Shown: in pieces, positions 11,324-23,014 of the stretch
How the letters are laid out: each line of letters begins with the position of its first letter
How positions within the stretch are numbered: position 1 is the stretch's first letter
DNA from: Boothiomyces macroporosus
Lineage: Eukaryota; Chytridiomycota; Chytridiomycetes; Rhizophydiales; Terramycetaceae
Length of the DNA stretch: 64,000 bases
Assembly (NCBI GenBank): GCA_027604185.1
Contig: JADGKB010000024.1
Location: 1-64,000 of the forward strand
Reading direction: 5' to 3'
Made by a program: the position numbers and the translations under genes
The notes under the pieces: generated by a model
The model's input: the letters and a program-made list of their open reading frames with translations, nothing else
Databases searched by the model: none
What the model was told of the DNA's origin: nothing

Positions 11324-12037
11324 ATGAATCGCATTTTCGGGACTTCGAAACCACAGCAACCAAAGCCAACGGTTCAAGATGCGATAAATAAGGTACTTTT
11401 ATTTCATACCAGACCGACGAAAGGGCGGATGCGGTCCATGTCAAAATAAGAAAATTGGATGCAGAGCTAATGCGGTACAAGGATCAGATGCAGAATATGA
11501 GGGAAGGGCCGGGAAAAAACGCAATCAAACAGAAAGCAGTTAGAGTATTAAAACAGAAAAAGCTTTACGAAACACAGTTGGAGTCTCTGCAGCAACAGTC
11601 ATTCAATATGGAGCAAGGTTCCTTTTACTTACGCGTAGCATCAATGACCACAGAGAACCTAAAGAACACAATGATTACATTCGACGCTATGCAAATAGCA
11701 AACAAGGAATTGAAGAAACAGTACAAGAATATCAATCTGGACAAGATAGAAGTAGATCTTGGCTAATGGTAGAAAGTACAAGATGAAATGGAAGATTTGC
11801 TGGAGCAAGCGAATGATGTTCAAGAAGCATTAAGTAGAACCTATGGAGTTCCAGATGATATTGACGAAGCTGATCTTGAAGCGGGTAATCTTTCTTAATG
11901 CAGAATTGGATGCCTTGGGTGATGAACTGCTCTTGGAAGAAAGCGAGCCAAGCTACCTACAAGAACCTGAATTCACCGCTCCAAGCGTACCTGGTGGATT
12001 TGTCAGTGAAGCTGCCCCAACTGGTAGATTAAACTAA
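11324..12037 (+). CDS. CHMP5: ESCRT-III protein VPS60/CHMP5
   Basis: Exons 11324-11392, 11413-11751, 11773-11884 and 11904-12037 encode 217 residues (human CHMP5 has 219). Introns are 20, 21 and 19 nt. This is a late ESCRT-III subunit acting with Vta1 and Vps4 in multivesicular body sorting and membrane scission. The N-terminal stretch [16 protein letters not shown] and paired basic helix ([16 protein letters not shown]) are followed by the acidic C-terminal region [20 protein letters not shown] and [19 protein letters not shown], all characteristic of CHMP5. Confidence 0.96.
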
Positions 12038-12056
12038 CGTAGAAAACAAACCAGTG

Positions 12057-12877
12057 TCAGTACCTCAATAGGAATGTACTTTTATAAATAAACTCCAAGT
12101 TTAAATATTTATTACGACAGGAATTGAGATAGGTTCCAACGATTATAGACTGTCTCTTGTCAGTGAAAATTACCTTTTGCATCTTCTTTTCTTTTGAGCT
12201 CTCTGTAAACAACACATCGCGTACTACAGTCGCTTGTTGAACGATCCTCTCCAAAGTACTATCCGGTTTCCCGCCGTTGGCAGCTATATTAGCAATGATT
12301 ACAAATAATATAGTTGTTGAATGATATAGCTACTGATTCTCGTCTATCTTGAGACAGATAATGGGACATTGGAGAAGAGGCTGGATCTGGATAAGCAATT
12401 AGTGCGATAATATCTTGCAAGGTGTCATTATATTTTGGATTAATCGACGAGAACACTCCCAATTCTAATTAACAATAGATTACCTGTTTGCGCATACATC
12501 AAAGCTTTAGATGCGTCGTTTCTAGCATACTCTATAAACTGCTGGCACGTCAAGATGAAATTAATTTCATTTGATTCTGGTGTCTTATTTCCCAGCAACC
12601 CTGGGAAATTCTCGTTGCAAAATGCAACTGCCTCTTTAATTTCTCCATTTCTAATCATTGTAGACATAATTTTTCGTGGTTCGAGTGAACTGGTTGGATC
12701 TTGAGATGACAAGTCCACTTCCATGTCGTTATTGATTAGCTGACAAGCAGATCCAAACGCTGCCGCTGTTTCTGAGAAGCACGAATGAACCAAGTAATCG
12801 TAAATCATTTTCTGCATTATCTTCTGTTCTGGCTGTGGTTCCTGCTCGTATTGCTCCATAGCGTCGTCAGATGTCAT
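12057..12877 (-). CDS. LisH-CTLH domain protein (GID/CTLH complex, Gid8/RanBPM-like)
   Basis: Exons (transcript order) 12877-12484, 12464-12303 and 12283-12057 encode 260 residues; both introns are 19 nt. A LisH motif (MIYDYLVHSCFSETAAAF) is followed by a CTLH segment (IRNGEIKEAVAFCNENFPGLL) and a CRA-type helical end (RNDASKALMYAQTELGVF, AYPDPASSPM, LERIVQQATVVRDVL). Proteins of this type build the GID/CTLH ubiquitin ligase. A further in-frame 20 or 24-nt intron (GTAATTTTCACTGACAAGAG) near the 3' end cannot be excluded, so the last 40 residues are uncertain. The closest subunit (Gid8 or RanBPM) is not decided. Confidence 0.8.
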
Positions 12878-12963
12878 TTTTAGCTAATTCAAAAATTAAA
12901 AAGTTGAAGGGGATGATATTTGAAAACCAAAAAATCTCATTCTCAGGGTCAAGAAAATCAAAT

Positions 12964-15900
12964 TTATTGTATGGCGGCCTTCTCCACCAACAGCGGGTCG
13001 ATCGTAATACTTTTCGAAGTATTTTCAGTCTAAGATTAGCCAAAGCTTTACCTTGTAAATACCCACCAACCGATCTGCCAACTCAAACATATTATTTCTC
13101 AAAGAGATGATGATGAACTGTCCATTGCGCGTTCTTTCTTTGATGTAATTAGCAACGATCGACACGTTTCTGAAATCTAAAGCAGCATCAATTTCATCCA
13201 TCACATAAAGCGGGGTAGGTTTGAATTGATGAAGTGCAAATACGAGAGCCAGTGAACTAAGAGTCTAATTTAGCACAAAATAACCTTTTCGCCACCAGAA
13301 AGATTGGAAATATTCTTCCAGCTCTTTTTTGGAGGCATAACAGAGAATAATACACCCTCAGAAAACGGATCCATCGAATCTACAAGTTCTAGTTCAGCAT
13401 TTCCTCCCATTGTAATGATTTGATACATTTCCTTAAGATACTGGGAGATCTTGGTGAAGCCATCCATGAATGTGGTCAAACGCTCCTTGCGCAAAGAGTT
13501 ATATTTAGCCTTGACCGCATCTCGCTCCCCAGCAGCTCTTTCAACCTCGTTACTCCTTTCGGTGAAGATTGCCATTTTTGCCTTGTATTCTTTAATTACA
13601 CCAAGGTTGACTTGACTGTCTTGCTTTTCAGCTAAATTAGTGCAATATTACACTCCAGTTTATCCAACTGACTGACTAGAGCCTTCAGGTTCATTTGTTC
13701 TAGCTCATTTTCAGAGTAAGTAACCAAATGCTCTTCCTTATCTTCCCCAGTTGAAAGCATTTCTAGCTGTCCTTTTTGGAACTCTACCTCCTTAAGTATT
13801 GATTTGTTTTTGTTGAACGACTGTTCCATTTGTTTAAGTTCAGTAACCAACTCCAGTTGTTGGGATTTCATCTTATTCCTTGAATTGATTTTCTCGGTGT
13901 ATTCTTGTTTCAATTCGTTCACTTCATCTTGTTTTGTTTCAATAGACTAGTTTAGCAAAAATATACATGCTCAAGTTCAGATAATTTTGATTTGATTGAC
14001 TGCGTTTCCTGGAGCTTTTCTTGATATTCTTCTTGTTGCTTTTCAATTTCCTTTTCGATTTCTTCAATCTCCAGAGTTTTCTTTTCAATATTCTTTACAA
14101 GTTTCAATCGTTGTTTTTCTTTGGCTGTTTTTTCCCCGTACATTTTTGTAACTTGAGATTGCAACATTTCAATTTGCTCGTTTAGAGAGTCCACTTTGTG
14201 TCTTTGTGTCCTTAATCTAACTCCACCAATTTCCATGATCGTTTCATGTAGTTTTTTGATTTTATCTTGGATCACTTGGGCTGAAGCTTTGATTGGGGCT
14301 AGTTCAGTCTCCAGCTTTTTCACGATTTTCTTTAGTTCATTAAATCGGTCCACATCTTGTTTTTCAGGTTGGCTATTTTGGAGCGCTAGTTTTACCGCAT
14401 TTTTAGCATCTTCCACTTGGTCACTTAAGGATTTAATATCCAAATCCAACTTGCTCTTTTTGTTTTGCAATTCCTGTACTGTTTGCTGGGCTTCCTGGAT
14501 ATCATCCTGCAGTTGTTCCAACTCTTTTGTGTTTCGTTGATACACTAGCTCTGCTTCTTGCAATTTTTCTTCTAGATCTTCAATACTATTCTGATCTAAA
14601 GGAGCTTTAGAAGATCTCATTCCACCCCTTTCCACTCGATTTCCACCACCACTCATTGTACCACTTTTATCAATAAGCTGGCCAGTGAGAGTAACAACAC
14701 GATATCTCTGCTTGCCATAAGCGATGCGATTTGCCTGTTCAAGATTATCAGCAACAAGAGTGTCTCCAAGAGCTTGATAGAATGCAGGCAGATATCGGCC
14801 TTCTGACTTGATGAGATCAAACAATCTTGGAGCATGTTCAGGAGTTGTGATCTTTTCCAGATTGAACTTTCGTAATTTATCCAAACAGATAAAAGTAGCT
14901 CTGCCAAGGTTGTGTTTTTTCAAAAATTCGATGCACATTTGCCCAGCTTCAACCGTTTCTACCACAAATGAATTTAAGGCGCCACAAGCTGTACTTACTG
15001 CTACATCAAACTTGTCGTCGATAGTTCCAAGATCTCCTAATCTACCACAAATACCTTGAATTGTACCTTTTTGCTTTTGCTTCATGAGCTCCTTGTAAAT
15101 ATTTCCACGTTCTTTAAAAGATTTTAGATACTCTAGTGTATCAGCATGTTTGGTCTGCAGTTGAATATATTCTTGTTTACTTGTTTTCACAGTGGCTTCT
15201 AATTGTTTGACCAGTTTTTGTTTCTCTGAAAGGTCCTTTTCGCTCTTTTGTAGATTCTTTTCAGTAAGTTTATACTCCTCCTTTTGATTTTCTACATTTG
15301 AAAGCAAAGTTGATAGCCTTTGATTGCTTTCTTCAAGTAAAACTTTGCCGCTGTTGATCTTGGTGTCTAGCAAATCCAATTCAGAATTAAAAGTATCAAG
15401 TTGAGATTGCTTGTCATTAATCTTTTCAGACCAAGGCTGAAGTTCCACTTGGAGCTGTTCAATTTCCTGTTGATAAACCAAAGTTTTGTCTGACAAGCTT
15501 TCTTGCATTTCTTGTAACACTTGACTTTCTTTGCCAAGTCTTTCCTTCAGCTCTTCAATTTCTTTGTTTGTACGGCTAACATCTTGTTCAAAATTGCCAA
15601 TAAAATTATCAATATCTGTCTTTTGATGTTTATCTTCAGAGAATGACTTTAACAGTTTCCTCTTTCTAGTTTGCGAGTGCTTTTCAAACTCTTTCAGCTC
15701 AATTTCTTGCTTTTCTAGGGAAGACAATATTTTGTTTTGCTGCTTTTGCTCTTGCAATAGAAAAGTCAATTCTTGTTCAAGTTCTTTTAGTTTTGTCTCT
15801 AATTCTTGGTTTTCTTGGCTTTCTGATTCTTGGATCTTCTTTAGTTCGTTTTGCTTGATTTTGTTTTCAGCCTATGGTCAAGTATAATTTACAATACTCA

Positions 15901-16712
15901 TTTCCAATTCAAGACACTCGCGCGTTAGGAGTAGCTTCTTTAGCTGGCAGATTGTATTTTTCAAATTAGTGATTTTGTTTTCCCACTGAATGTACTTGAT
16001 TGCTTCCTCAGTCTTTGATTGAAGCGAATTAGTCTCACTCTTGATGTGCTTGAATTTCACTAGTTGTTCGTCGTACTTGTTGTTTAAAATGTCCAACTGT
16101 CCAACTAATTCTTCAATTGGTTGCTTATAACTGGTTGTTCCTATAATATCTTCAAGATATTCCAATAAACCGTCTTCATTTTCATTTTGGCCTTTTGGTT
16201 TCATCAAACTGATCGATTCAACTTCACCTTGCAAAATCAGAAATCTTTTATGGTCAAGATCGATTCCGTAGCTCTTTAGGAGAGTTTGTACTTGGGTGTA
16301 GTTGGAAGTCCTTCCGTCAATATGGTAGGACGATGATTCCTTCCCATCTCCCTTTTTCACAGTTCTTGAAACGACAAAACTATTTACAATTTCATCATGA
16401 TCCTTTTCGACAATCTCTTGAAAATGTACTTGCACTGAGCATTCCTTCAAATTGGGAAACTTTGCAGAGTTGTGAATCAGGTCTGATAATTTCCCCTGCC
16501 TGAGTTTTTTCGCTTTGAATCCAAAAACAAATAATAATGAATCGATTACATTGGATTTCCCGCTTCCATTCGGTCCAACCACCGATGAAAAAGATTTATG
16601 GAATGGTCCGATCTCCACTTGTCCAGCGTAAGACTTAAAATTGATTAAAACCAACTTTGAGATGATTAATCTCTTATTTTGATCTGCGTTAGCATTTCTT
16701 ACCTCCCAGCAT
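12964..16712 (-). CDS. SMC4: Condensin subunit SMC4
   Basis: Exons (transcript order) 16712-16703, 16683-15893, 15871-13967, 13946-13652, 13631-13285, 13264-13052 and 13029-12964 encode 1208 residues. Introns are 19 to 22 nt. The ATPase head halves show VVGPNGSGKSNVIDSLLFVFG near residue 40 and LSGGEK (signature) plus LYVMDEIDAALD (Walker B) near the C-terminus. Between them lie long coiled coils and a hinge (GRLGDLGTIDDKFDVAV). The preceding QNFKSY-like motif (INFKSYAGQVEIGPFHK) places it with SMC4. The start is the ATG at 16712; its exon is 10 nt and is followed by a textbook 19-nt intron. The alternative N-terminus lacks an ATG. It drives mitotic chromosome compaction. Confidence 0.95.
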
Positions 16713-16960
16713 TTTTCAGATTGAATGTCCGAAGTTGAAAAAATATCAGAGAAATTCAACTAACAAAAAGTATGAAGTCAATAGAAAAACAAATTATTTG
16801 GTAATGTTATTGAAATTGAAATTCGGATCCTGGACTTGCATTTTCTATGGATGCTTCCAAAGAAATGGAAATATTCTTTCTTGGTATAGATCTTTAAATT
16901 CCCTAGTGATCTATCACTGTTGTTTTTAAAAGTGTAGTGAAAATTCCTTGTCCGAATCTA

Positions 16961-17514
16961 ATGTCGTTGTTGTATACATCCCAAAAACAAAAGAGAAAAC
17001 CAAGGCCAGAACTAACCGATGATCAGAAACAAGAAATCAAAGAGGCGTTTGAACTGTTTGATACGGACAAGGACAACGCTCTCGATTACCACGAGCTCAA
17101 AGTAACTTTTACTAACTCAGGTTGCCATGCGAGCGCTAGGATTCGACGCAAAGAAACCAGAAGTCTTAAAAATACTGCGAGATTTTGATAAAACCAACCA
17201 AGGGCTTATCCAATTTGACGATTTCCAAAAAGTCAGTAAGTTGTCTTTTATTGTAGTGACGGAAAAGATCTTGGATAGAGATCCAATCGAAGAAATCCGC
17301 AAGGCGTTCAAATTATTTGATGACGATGGAACAGGAAAGATTAACTTGCGCAACTTGCGAAGAGTTGCCAAGGAAATTGGAGAAAACATGGACGACGATG
17401 AGCTGCAAGCGATGATTGACGAGTTTGATCTTGATCAAGATGGAGAGAGTAAATATCACTAATCTAGTCAATGAACAAGAGTTTATCAACATCATGACTG
17501 ATGCTAATGACTAA
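16961..17514 (+). CDS. CETN: Centrin
   Basis: Exons 16961-17101, 17121-17235, 17257-17448 and 17468-17514 encode 164 residues with four EF-hands. Introns are 19, 21 and 19 nt. The basic leader ([19 protein letters not shown]) is typical of centrin. EF-hand loops start at [36 protein letters not shown] and DLDQDGEINEQE. Centrin is a calcium-binding protein of basal bodies and centrosomes and also joins nuclear pore and DNA repair complexes. The 21-nt middle intron has no in-frame stop, so retention would add seven residues before the third EF-hand. Confidence 0.97.
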
Positions 17515-17565
17515 GTAATATAATTGAATTTTGAACGATTTATTGTAAAACGATTTACTACGGAT

Positions 17566-18810
17566 TTAATGATCTACGGCAACTGTATTTGGTCTTACTA
17601 AGTGAACGTGTCCATCTCTGGCGTGTTGACGAGGTTGCCCCATCCATTGTGAGGCTTCACATTGAGCAAGCGGTTTAGGATCATGTTGGCGTCTAGTGGT
17701 AGACAAAAAGTCTCTATCGTCTGCAGTTGGAACATAAACGTTTCTTGGGCTGAAATCTACAACTCTAGACTGCTTGCCAGGTGACATGTAATCACTCTTG
17801 TTTGTGCTCTTTCCTTCAAACTTGCTCATATTTGGAACATAGGTTGGTGTTGGGTGAATATAACGTTCTGGTTAGTAAACTATTACCTGCTGTCTTTGGT
17901 ACATAAGTATTAGAATAAGTAGTATCTCCGTTAAATTCTGCAGTTGATGGTGTGTACTTTGCGCGGTGACGTTGATATCTCGGCGGGATTTGCCATGCCT
18001 GATATGCATCTTTAGCGGTAGAACTTCCTTCAAACTTGCTATTGTGGTCAGTAGTCAAGTTTTGCGGGGCTTTTACTAATTCACGGGTTGGCTGATGGGC
18101 AACATAGGATGCATCAGTGGTGGATCTGAAATCACTACAGTTATTATCAAATTACCGATCTTCTGGTCCTCTTGGTGGCGCTGCAATGGTTTTTCGTCTG
18201 GTAGGAATGGAAGTTACTTGCCATGGCTTGTAGTCTGCTCCTTGTGTGGATACACTATCCATTTTGTCTTCAGATTTGACATATGGCTGTTGTTTGCGAA
18301 CATACTTTGCCGGTAGTTCCATTTCAACGTAGTCGCTCTTGGTGGTTGTTGTTCCATCAAATGTACCACTAGTACTTTGCCACTTTGGCTGCTGTCTTCT
18401 TTTTGGAGGAGTTACACCTGGCCATGGTTGGTAGTTATCTCTTTGAGTAGTTAAAGATTCGAGCTTTGCAGTGTTTGGTTGGTAAGCTGGTTTCACAATC
18501 TGCTATTAGAAATATGTACCTGATAACGAGGACCAAGGGCGTGCAATACGAATTTTTCACGACTATGTTATTTAAAATGTACTTTTCGGTACTGCCATAA
18601 AAGTCGCCGCCAACAGATAATTCTTGCGGAGCAGGTTTTCCTCTTACTACTTGAGTAGGGTAAGATAGAAAATGGTCGCCATACTCTATCAATTAGCTAA
18701 TTAAAACCAGTATGCGCGTCAATGTGCGCGTCTGTCAAGTGAACTGGTTTGCATAATTTGTGTCTTCCACATGTGCATACATTGCAGATACATTTTTCCT
18801 CGTGTCCCAT
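17566..18810 (-). CDS. Stabilizer of axonemal microtubules (SAXO)-like protein
   Basis: Exons (transcript order) 18810-18708, 18685-18583, 18562-18520, 18499-18156, 18134-17887 and 17867-17566 encode 380 residues. Introns are 22, 20, 20, 21 and 19 nt. The N-terminus CICNVCTCGRHKC matches the cysteine cluster of SAXO/FAM154 proteins. It is followed by spaced repeats of the Mn-type (YQPWPG, DYKPWQVT, AYQAWQIP, KSDYMSPG) that contact the inner microtubule wall in axonemes. Its presence supports a flagellated stage. It converges on the centrin gene, 51 bp between stops. Confidence 0.85.
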
Positions 18811-19041
18811 GATAGCTTTTGAGCAAAGTGCAAAGATTGTTTTGCATGGAGCACTATCCATTGTTAGCCAACATGTGACAATTCATTTATCAAAGGTTTC
18901 AAATATACAAGCTAAAGCTTGTGCTAGTGCGCAATCACAAACAAGAATTTATTCTAGTGAAATTAACTTTCATTATCGCTCAATGGTGTTGACATGACGT
19001 GCAGGAACATTACAATGAAAATCAAAGACGAAAACGCCATT

Positions 19042-20160
19042 TTATTGAACAATAGGATCCACATCAATATTTTCAGCTTCTTTGAGTGCTTCTACAGGTG
19101 GTTTATAGTCGAATCTAGGGTGAGTTGTCAATTACCGCCAGACCAATGCATCTTCGCCAACAAACACGAGATTGTTGCTATTATAAGATCAGATTACCAA
19201 TTTCTCGAAAACGCAGTGCATTTGATAGATTTAGAAGATCGTTTGTGAGATATTTCTGAAACTAGCGACCCGTCCAGCAGCGAATAAATGTTAACAAGAC
19301 CTGTTTCCGTCCCCACGCAAAAGTATTGAAGCTGGGCACTTGGGTAAATACAGCTTACCTGACATCTAATCTGCATTTGTTTCTATCTCCTGTATTAAAT
19401 GTGTGTATAATTGATTCAGTCTCCAAATTCCAATATACAATTTTTCCATCCACAGATTTAGTCAGAACATTTCCACCAACAAACTGAATAGAATCTAATT
19501 AGCTAAGCCGTACCAATCTCGCTCGCATGCGAAATAAAAACAGTGTTGAATTCCAAATTACGATCATTCAAATTGATTTTGTACAGGGATCCGGACATGT
19601 TTCCTGCCACCAACCAAGAACCAAATTGATCAATCGCCTGATTTAGAAAGGTTATACAATTCTGCTTGCGTCACATGGTATACTATGCTTAATTGCTCCC
19701 TGGAGATCCCAGATAAAGATTCCTTCATCTGAGCAAGTAATCAGAGTTTTCTCCCTGGAAATTATATCATAAATTGGCCCTGAATGTCCAGTAAATGTTG
19801 AAAGCTCTTCTGATTCTGCAACACTTAATATATGAATCGATCCGCTGATATCTCCCACTGCCAACCAGATATCGTATTCCACTTTGATCCAGCAGCAGCA
19901 AGTCTTTGTGAATAAACGATTACCAAATTCTGATCGCAGTTGAATTGCGACATGATATCCAAGTGAGTCCCGCAGTGTTCGTTATCATAAATATTTGCTT
20001 GTTTCCCTCCAATCACTGCCAACAAGTTGGTTGGATTATAAATATCTTTGATTTCAGACTTGAAAAAACAGCATTCGATTAGGCATTCGCCGTGGTTTTC
20101 TTTTATTAATCGAGAGAGATGGAGATTCTCAAGAAATGTCCTTTCGTCCTCCACTGTCAT
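19042..20160 (-). CDS. EED: EED/ESC-like WD40 subunit of Polycomb repressive complex 2
   Basis: Exons (transcript order) 20160-19924, 19903-19658, 19637-19514, 19494-19359, 19338-19198, 19177-19136 and 19114-19042 encode 332 residues. Introns are 19 to 21 nt and two end in AAG. The blades follow EED: an N-terminal strand with LLAVIGGKQANIYDNE, then WLAVGDISGSIHI, LTKSVDGKIVYWNLE, QYFCVGTETGLVNIY and the last blade CTAFSRN...EDALVWRFDY, which parallels the human SFSRDSSIL...DDASIWRWD region. EED binds trimethyl-lysine and stimulates the EZH2 methyltransferase. It is about 100 residues shorter than human EED, mainly at the N-terminus and in loops. Confidence 0.75.
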
Positions 20161-20473
20161 TTCCAATTCAAATTAGAAAAAAATAAACACCAGTGCAACC
20201 TACAGCGAATGATCATTCGAAAAACCGTTCGCCTATCCGCTTCGACTCCTTATCAGTATAAACAAACAATTCAGTTTGAATCCGTTTAATTGTATACCCA
20301 ACTTGACATTAGCGAAATTCTATATCTAACGATTCGAAAGGAATTCCGCCTATCATTGCGACCCTATTTATCTGCCATAGTATTTACAACAATTAGCACA
20401 ATGATGTCATCTCAGTCACGCCAAATCTTTGTGGGGACAAGTTGTATTCAAAAACAAATTTGCTGATACACGA
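20161..20473. other. Intergenic region between EED and CDC14
   Basis: This 313-bp stretch lies between divergent start codons. An ATG pair at 20401 and 20404 opens a 22-codon frame that is out of register with CDC14. A 5' CDC14 exon may lie here but I could not place a convincing intron. Nothing else recognisable. Confidence 0.5.
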
Positions 20474-22215
20474 ATGCAATTTACATTTCATAGCACTATT
20501 CAATCACAGGTGGAAATATCCAGCGAAGCAAACGAACTTGCAAACGCGAAAGAGTTTATCAAAGGTATCTCTAGAGTTGACTTAGATAAATTGTTTTTCG
20601 TATGCCTATCAAGAGCACCCCAAGATACTGACAATATTCATTTCTTTACTGTTGATGATACGTTTGTGTATACCAATTTTTATGCCGACTTTGGCCCATC
20701 AAATATGGCACATGTAGTTAGATTTTGTTACTATATGCAGGATAAATTCCACGTAATGATTGGTTGATTGTAGAATCCTCAAACCGCAAACAAGACTCTG
20801 TGTTTATATTCTTCTTTTGAAATCGATAGGAGAGCGAACGCGGCATTCTTGTTGAGCGCCTATATGGTAGCTTGTATTAATGTAGATGATTGTACACCAA
20901 AAGACACCCGAAGATGCGTATCAATCGTTACTGGGAATCACTCCGCCATTGATTCCTTATCGAGATGCTGGATATGGACCGGCGACATATCACATCACAG
21001 TATTAGACTGCCTTCGTGGATTAAATAGAGCAATGCAACTAGGGTTATTTGATTTGCAAACTTTTGATTTAGAAGAATACGAATTTTATGAAAAGGTAGA
21101 GAATGGGGATTACAACTGGATTACAAACAAGTTTGTTGCCTTGGCGGCACCAAAAGACGATTTGCAAGAGCAGGGGATCACTATTAGCAGATACTCTCAA
21201 CAAGGAAAGCCCTTGTTTTCAGCATACAGAATGACGCCGCTAATTCATTGGATGCTGCAAAATAACGTACGCACGATTATAAGATTGAATAACAAGACGT
21301 ACGATAGAACAAAATTCCTTAAAGCGGGTATCGAGCATATAGAATTGTATTTCCCTGATGGTTCCACCCCTCCAGATACTATTTTGAAAAAGTTTTTGGA
21401 GATATGCGAGACCAGACCAGGTATACTGGCTTTAAAGATAGGACCAATCGCCGTTCATTGCAAAGCTGGATTGGGACGAACTGGGTCGCTGATTGCTGCA
21501 TATTTGATGAAGCATTACAGACTAACTGCATGTGAAATCATTTCATTTATGAGAATTGTCCGTCCAGGTAGTGTCGTTGGACCCCAGCAAAACTATTTGC
21601 AAGCGTACTTTTTCATTAAATTAGAATCCAATCAAAATTATGGAAAATGACACCTGCAGTAAAGCTTACACCGTATATTTCTTGTTGGGTCCACCCAGAG
21701 CCTTTAACGAGATTTGGACAAGTAGTTGTCAAGGCTGCACAGCCGTTAGTACAGGAACGCATTGCTTCTGGATCAAAAAAGAGATACGAATCATATGCTC
21801 CTGGAGATATGAGAGCTTACAGAACTGCAAATGAGGTCGAAGAGTTTGAAAAACAAATTCTGAAAGAAAGGAGTCTGGTATCTACCAAGCAGATTGAAGA
21901 ATTATCGATCCCTGTCCAACCAAGAAAGCATTTACTTTCAGAAGAGGTAATATCAACTAATTAAAGGAAAAGAAGCATGTTCCGCATTCCTTTTTGCAGC
22001 AAAACCATATCCCTACCCCAGAAATCAGTAATAACAGGTACCATTTACGATCAAAATCCGCTAACCAAGCATTCACCACTCCTAATCGGCCTCGCCAGTT
22101 TGTAGGATTTGAAGCTGATTTAATTGTCCAAGAAAATCAAGAAATATTTGGGTTTGTAGATCAATCAGGGGAGATAGAGGCTGGGCATTACAAGCAGAAA
22201 AGATTGGCACAATAA
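20474..22215 (+). CDS. CDC14: Dual-specificity phosphatase CDC14
   Basis: Exons 20474-20752, 20774-20866, 20886-21420, 21442-21604, 21625-21946 and 21967-22215 encode 546 residues. Introns are 21, 19, 21, 20 and 20 nt. The catalytic loop AVHCKAGLGRTG and the upstream FDLEEYEFYEKVENGDYNW, RLNNKTYDRTKFL and FPDGSTPPDTI segments are diagnostic. The non-catalytic domain A is present (FYADFGPSNMAHVVRFC). CDC14 reverses CDK phosphorylation at mitotic exit and also serves basal bodies. The ATG at 20474 is the first in frame; the open frame extends upstream without an ATG, so the true N-terminus may include another exon. The C-terminal tail from about 440 is basic and disordered. Confidence 0.95.
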
Positions 22216-22245
22216 GTTTATATTTAGAATAAATATGGCTGATTA

Positions 22246-22989
22246 TTAGATCCTTCTCTTTTGGAATTTTTGCGGTGCAGGTTTTGATTTCTTTGACGTC
22301 CCTTGAGCTGGTCTAAAATTCGAATACAAATCACTCTTTTTCTTTTCCGGCCCTTTACTCTCCACTAGATTAATCAGAAGTACTTAATTCTTTGTAGCTG
22401 GGAAGTTTCAGCAGCACTTGTGGATCAAAAATATCTTTTTTGAATTCTGTCCCGTATTGATCCAACTCCATAAATTCAATCATCTTGTTCATTATACGCG
22501 GGTTTCTAAATGCATGAGTATTGCGCAAGCGCTCATTAAAGTACATTCCTCTTTCCATCAGATCTGTCCATAATATAATCTTATTCTAATGTTAATTTCA
22601 GGTACAAGTAATTCTTCAGAAGGCTCTTCCGTTACATTAGGTATCTTGTGGTGCTCCAGTAATCCTTGTTTTTGGAGGATATGCTTTACTTTGAACGCAT
22701 TGGTATTTGGATCCTCATATTTGTTCAGCTCTTCCTGGATTTCCATTGCGAAATTCTGATATTCCAGCTCAAAAGGATCGAGCGACTCTTGGGTTTGTGC
22801 TGAATTGTCGGCATCGAATTTTGAAGTTGGTGACGATTTAAAACTGTCCTGGTTCGTTTGTGGAGAGTCTTTATTCTGAACGGAAATGTTCTCTTTCGGA
22901 TCACTTTGAATTGGCATCTCCATTTTTATAGGCGATTGTTTCCTTGTATCACTCTGATCTGAATCCGAATCGTACTGAACCAGCTTCAT
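22246..22989 (-). CDS. SAP30BP: SAP30BP/HCNGP homologue
   Basis: Exons (transcript order) 22989-22606, 22585-22384 and 22364-22246 encode 234 residues; introns are 20 and 19 nt. The HCNGP core is clear: KIILWTDLMERGMYFNERL, AFRNPRIMNKMIEFMELDQY and GTEFKKDIFDP, matching human FRNPSIYEKLIQF and GTNYPKDMFDP. The N-terminal half is acidic and disordered. Human SAP30BP has been reported to work with RBM17/SPF45 in splicing short introns, which is notable in a genome of about 20-nt introns. It shares a 25-bp divergent promoter with PRKRIP1, another spliceosome-associated protein. Confidence 0.85.
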
Positions 22990-23014
22990 GATTTCTCTAG
23001 AATTTTTTCAAAAA
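22990..23014. promoter_or_regulatory. 25-bp bidirectional promoter spacer (SAP30BP / PRKRIP1)
   Basis: Two spliceosome-linked genes diverge from this 25-bp spacer. It contains GAATTTTTTCAAAAA, the T-tract/C/A-tract layout shared with other divergent spacers. Function is inferred. Confidence 0.45.

Noticed and set aside
12100..12180. Extra in-frame intron at the 3' end of the LisH-CTLH gene
   Set aside because: The branch element fits but the protein end is not conserved enough to decide, so the longer reading frame was kept.
16703..16759. Alternative SMC4 N-terminus reading through 16684-16702
   Set aside because: It has no ATG, while removal of the 19-nt segment GTAAGAAATGCTAACGCAG gives an ATG start and an in-frame exon.
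20401..20466. ATG at 20401 as the CDC14 start
   Set aside because: It reaches a stop after 22 codons and no canonical mini-intron joins it to the CDC14 frame.
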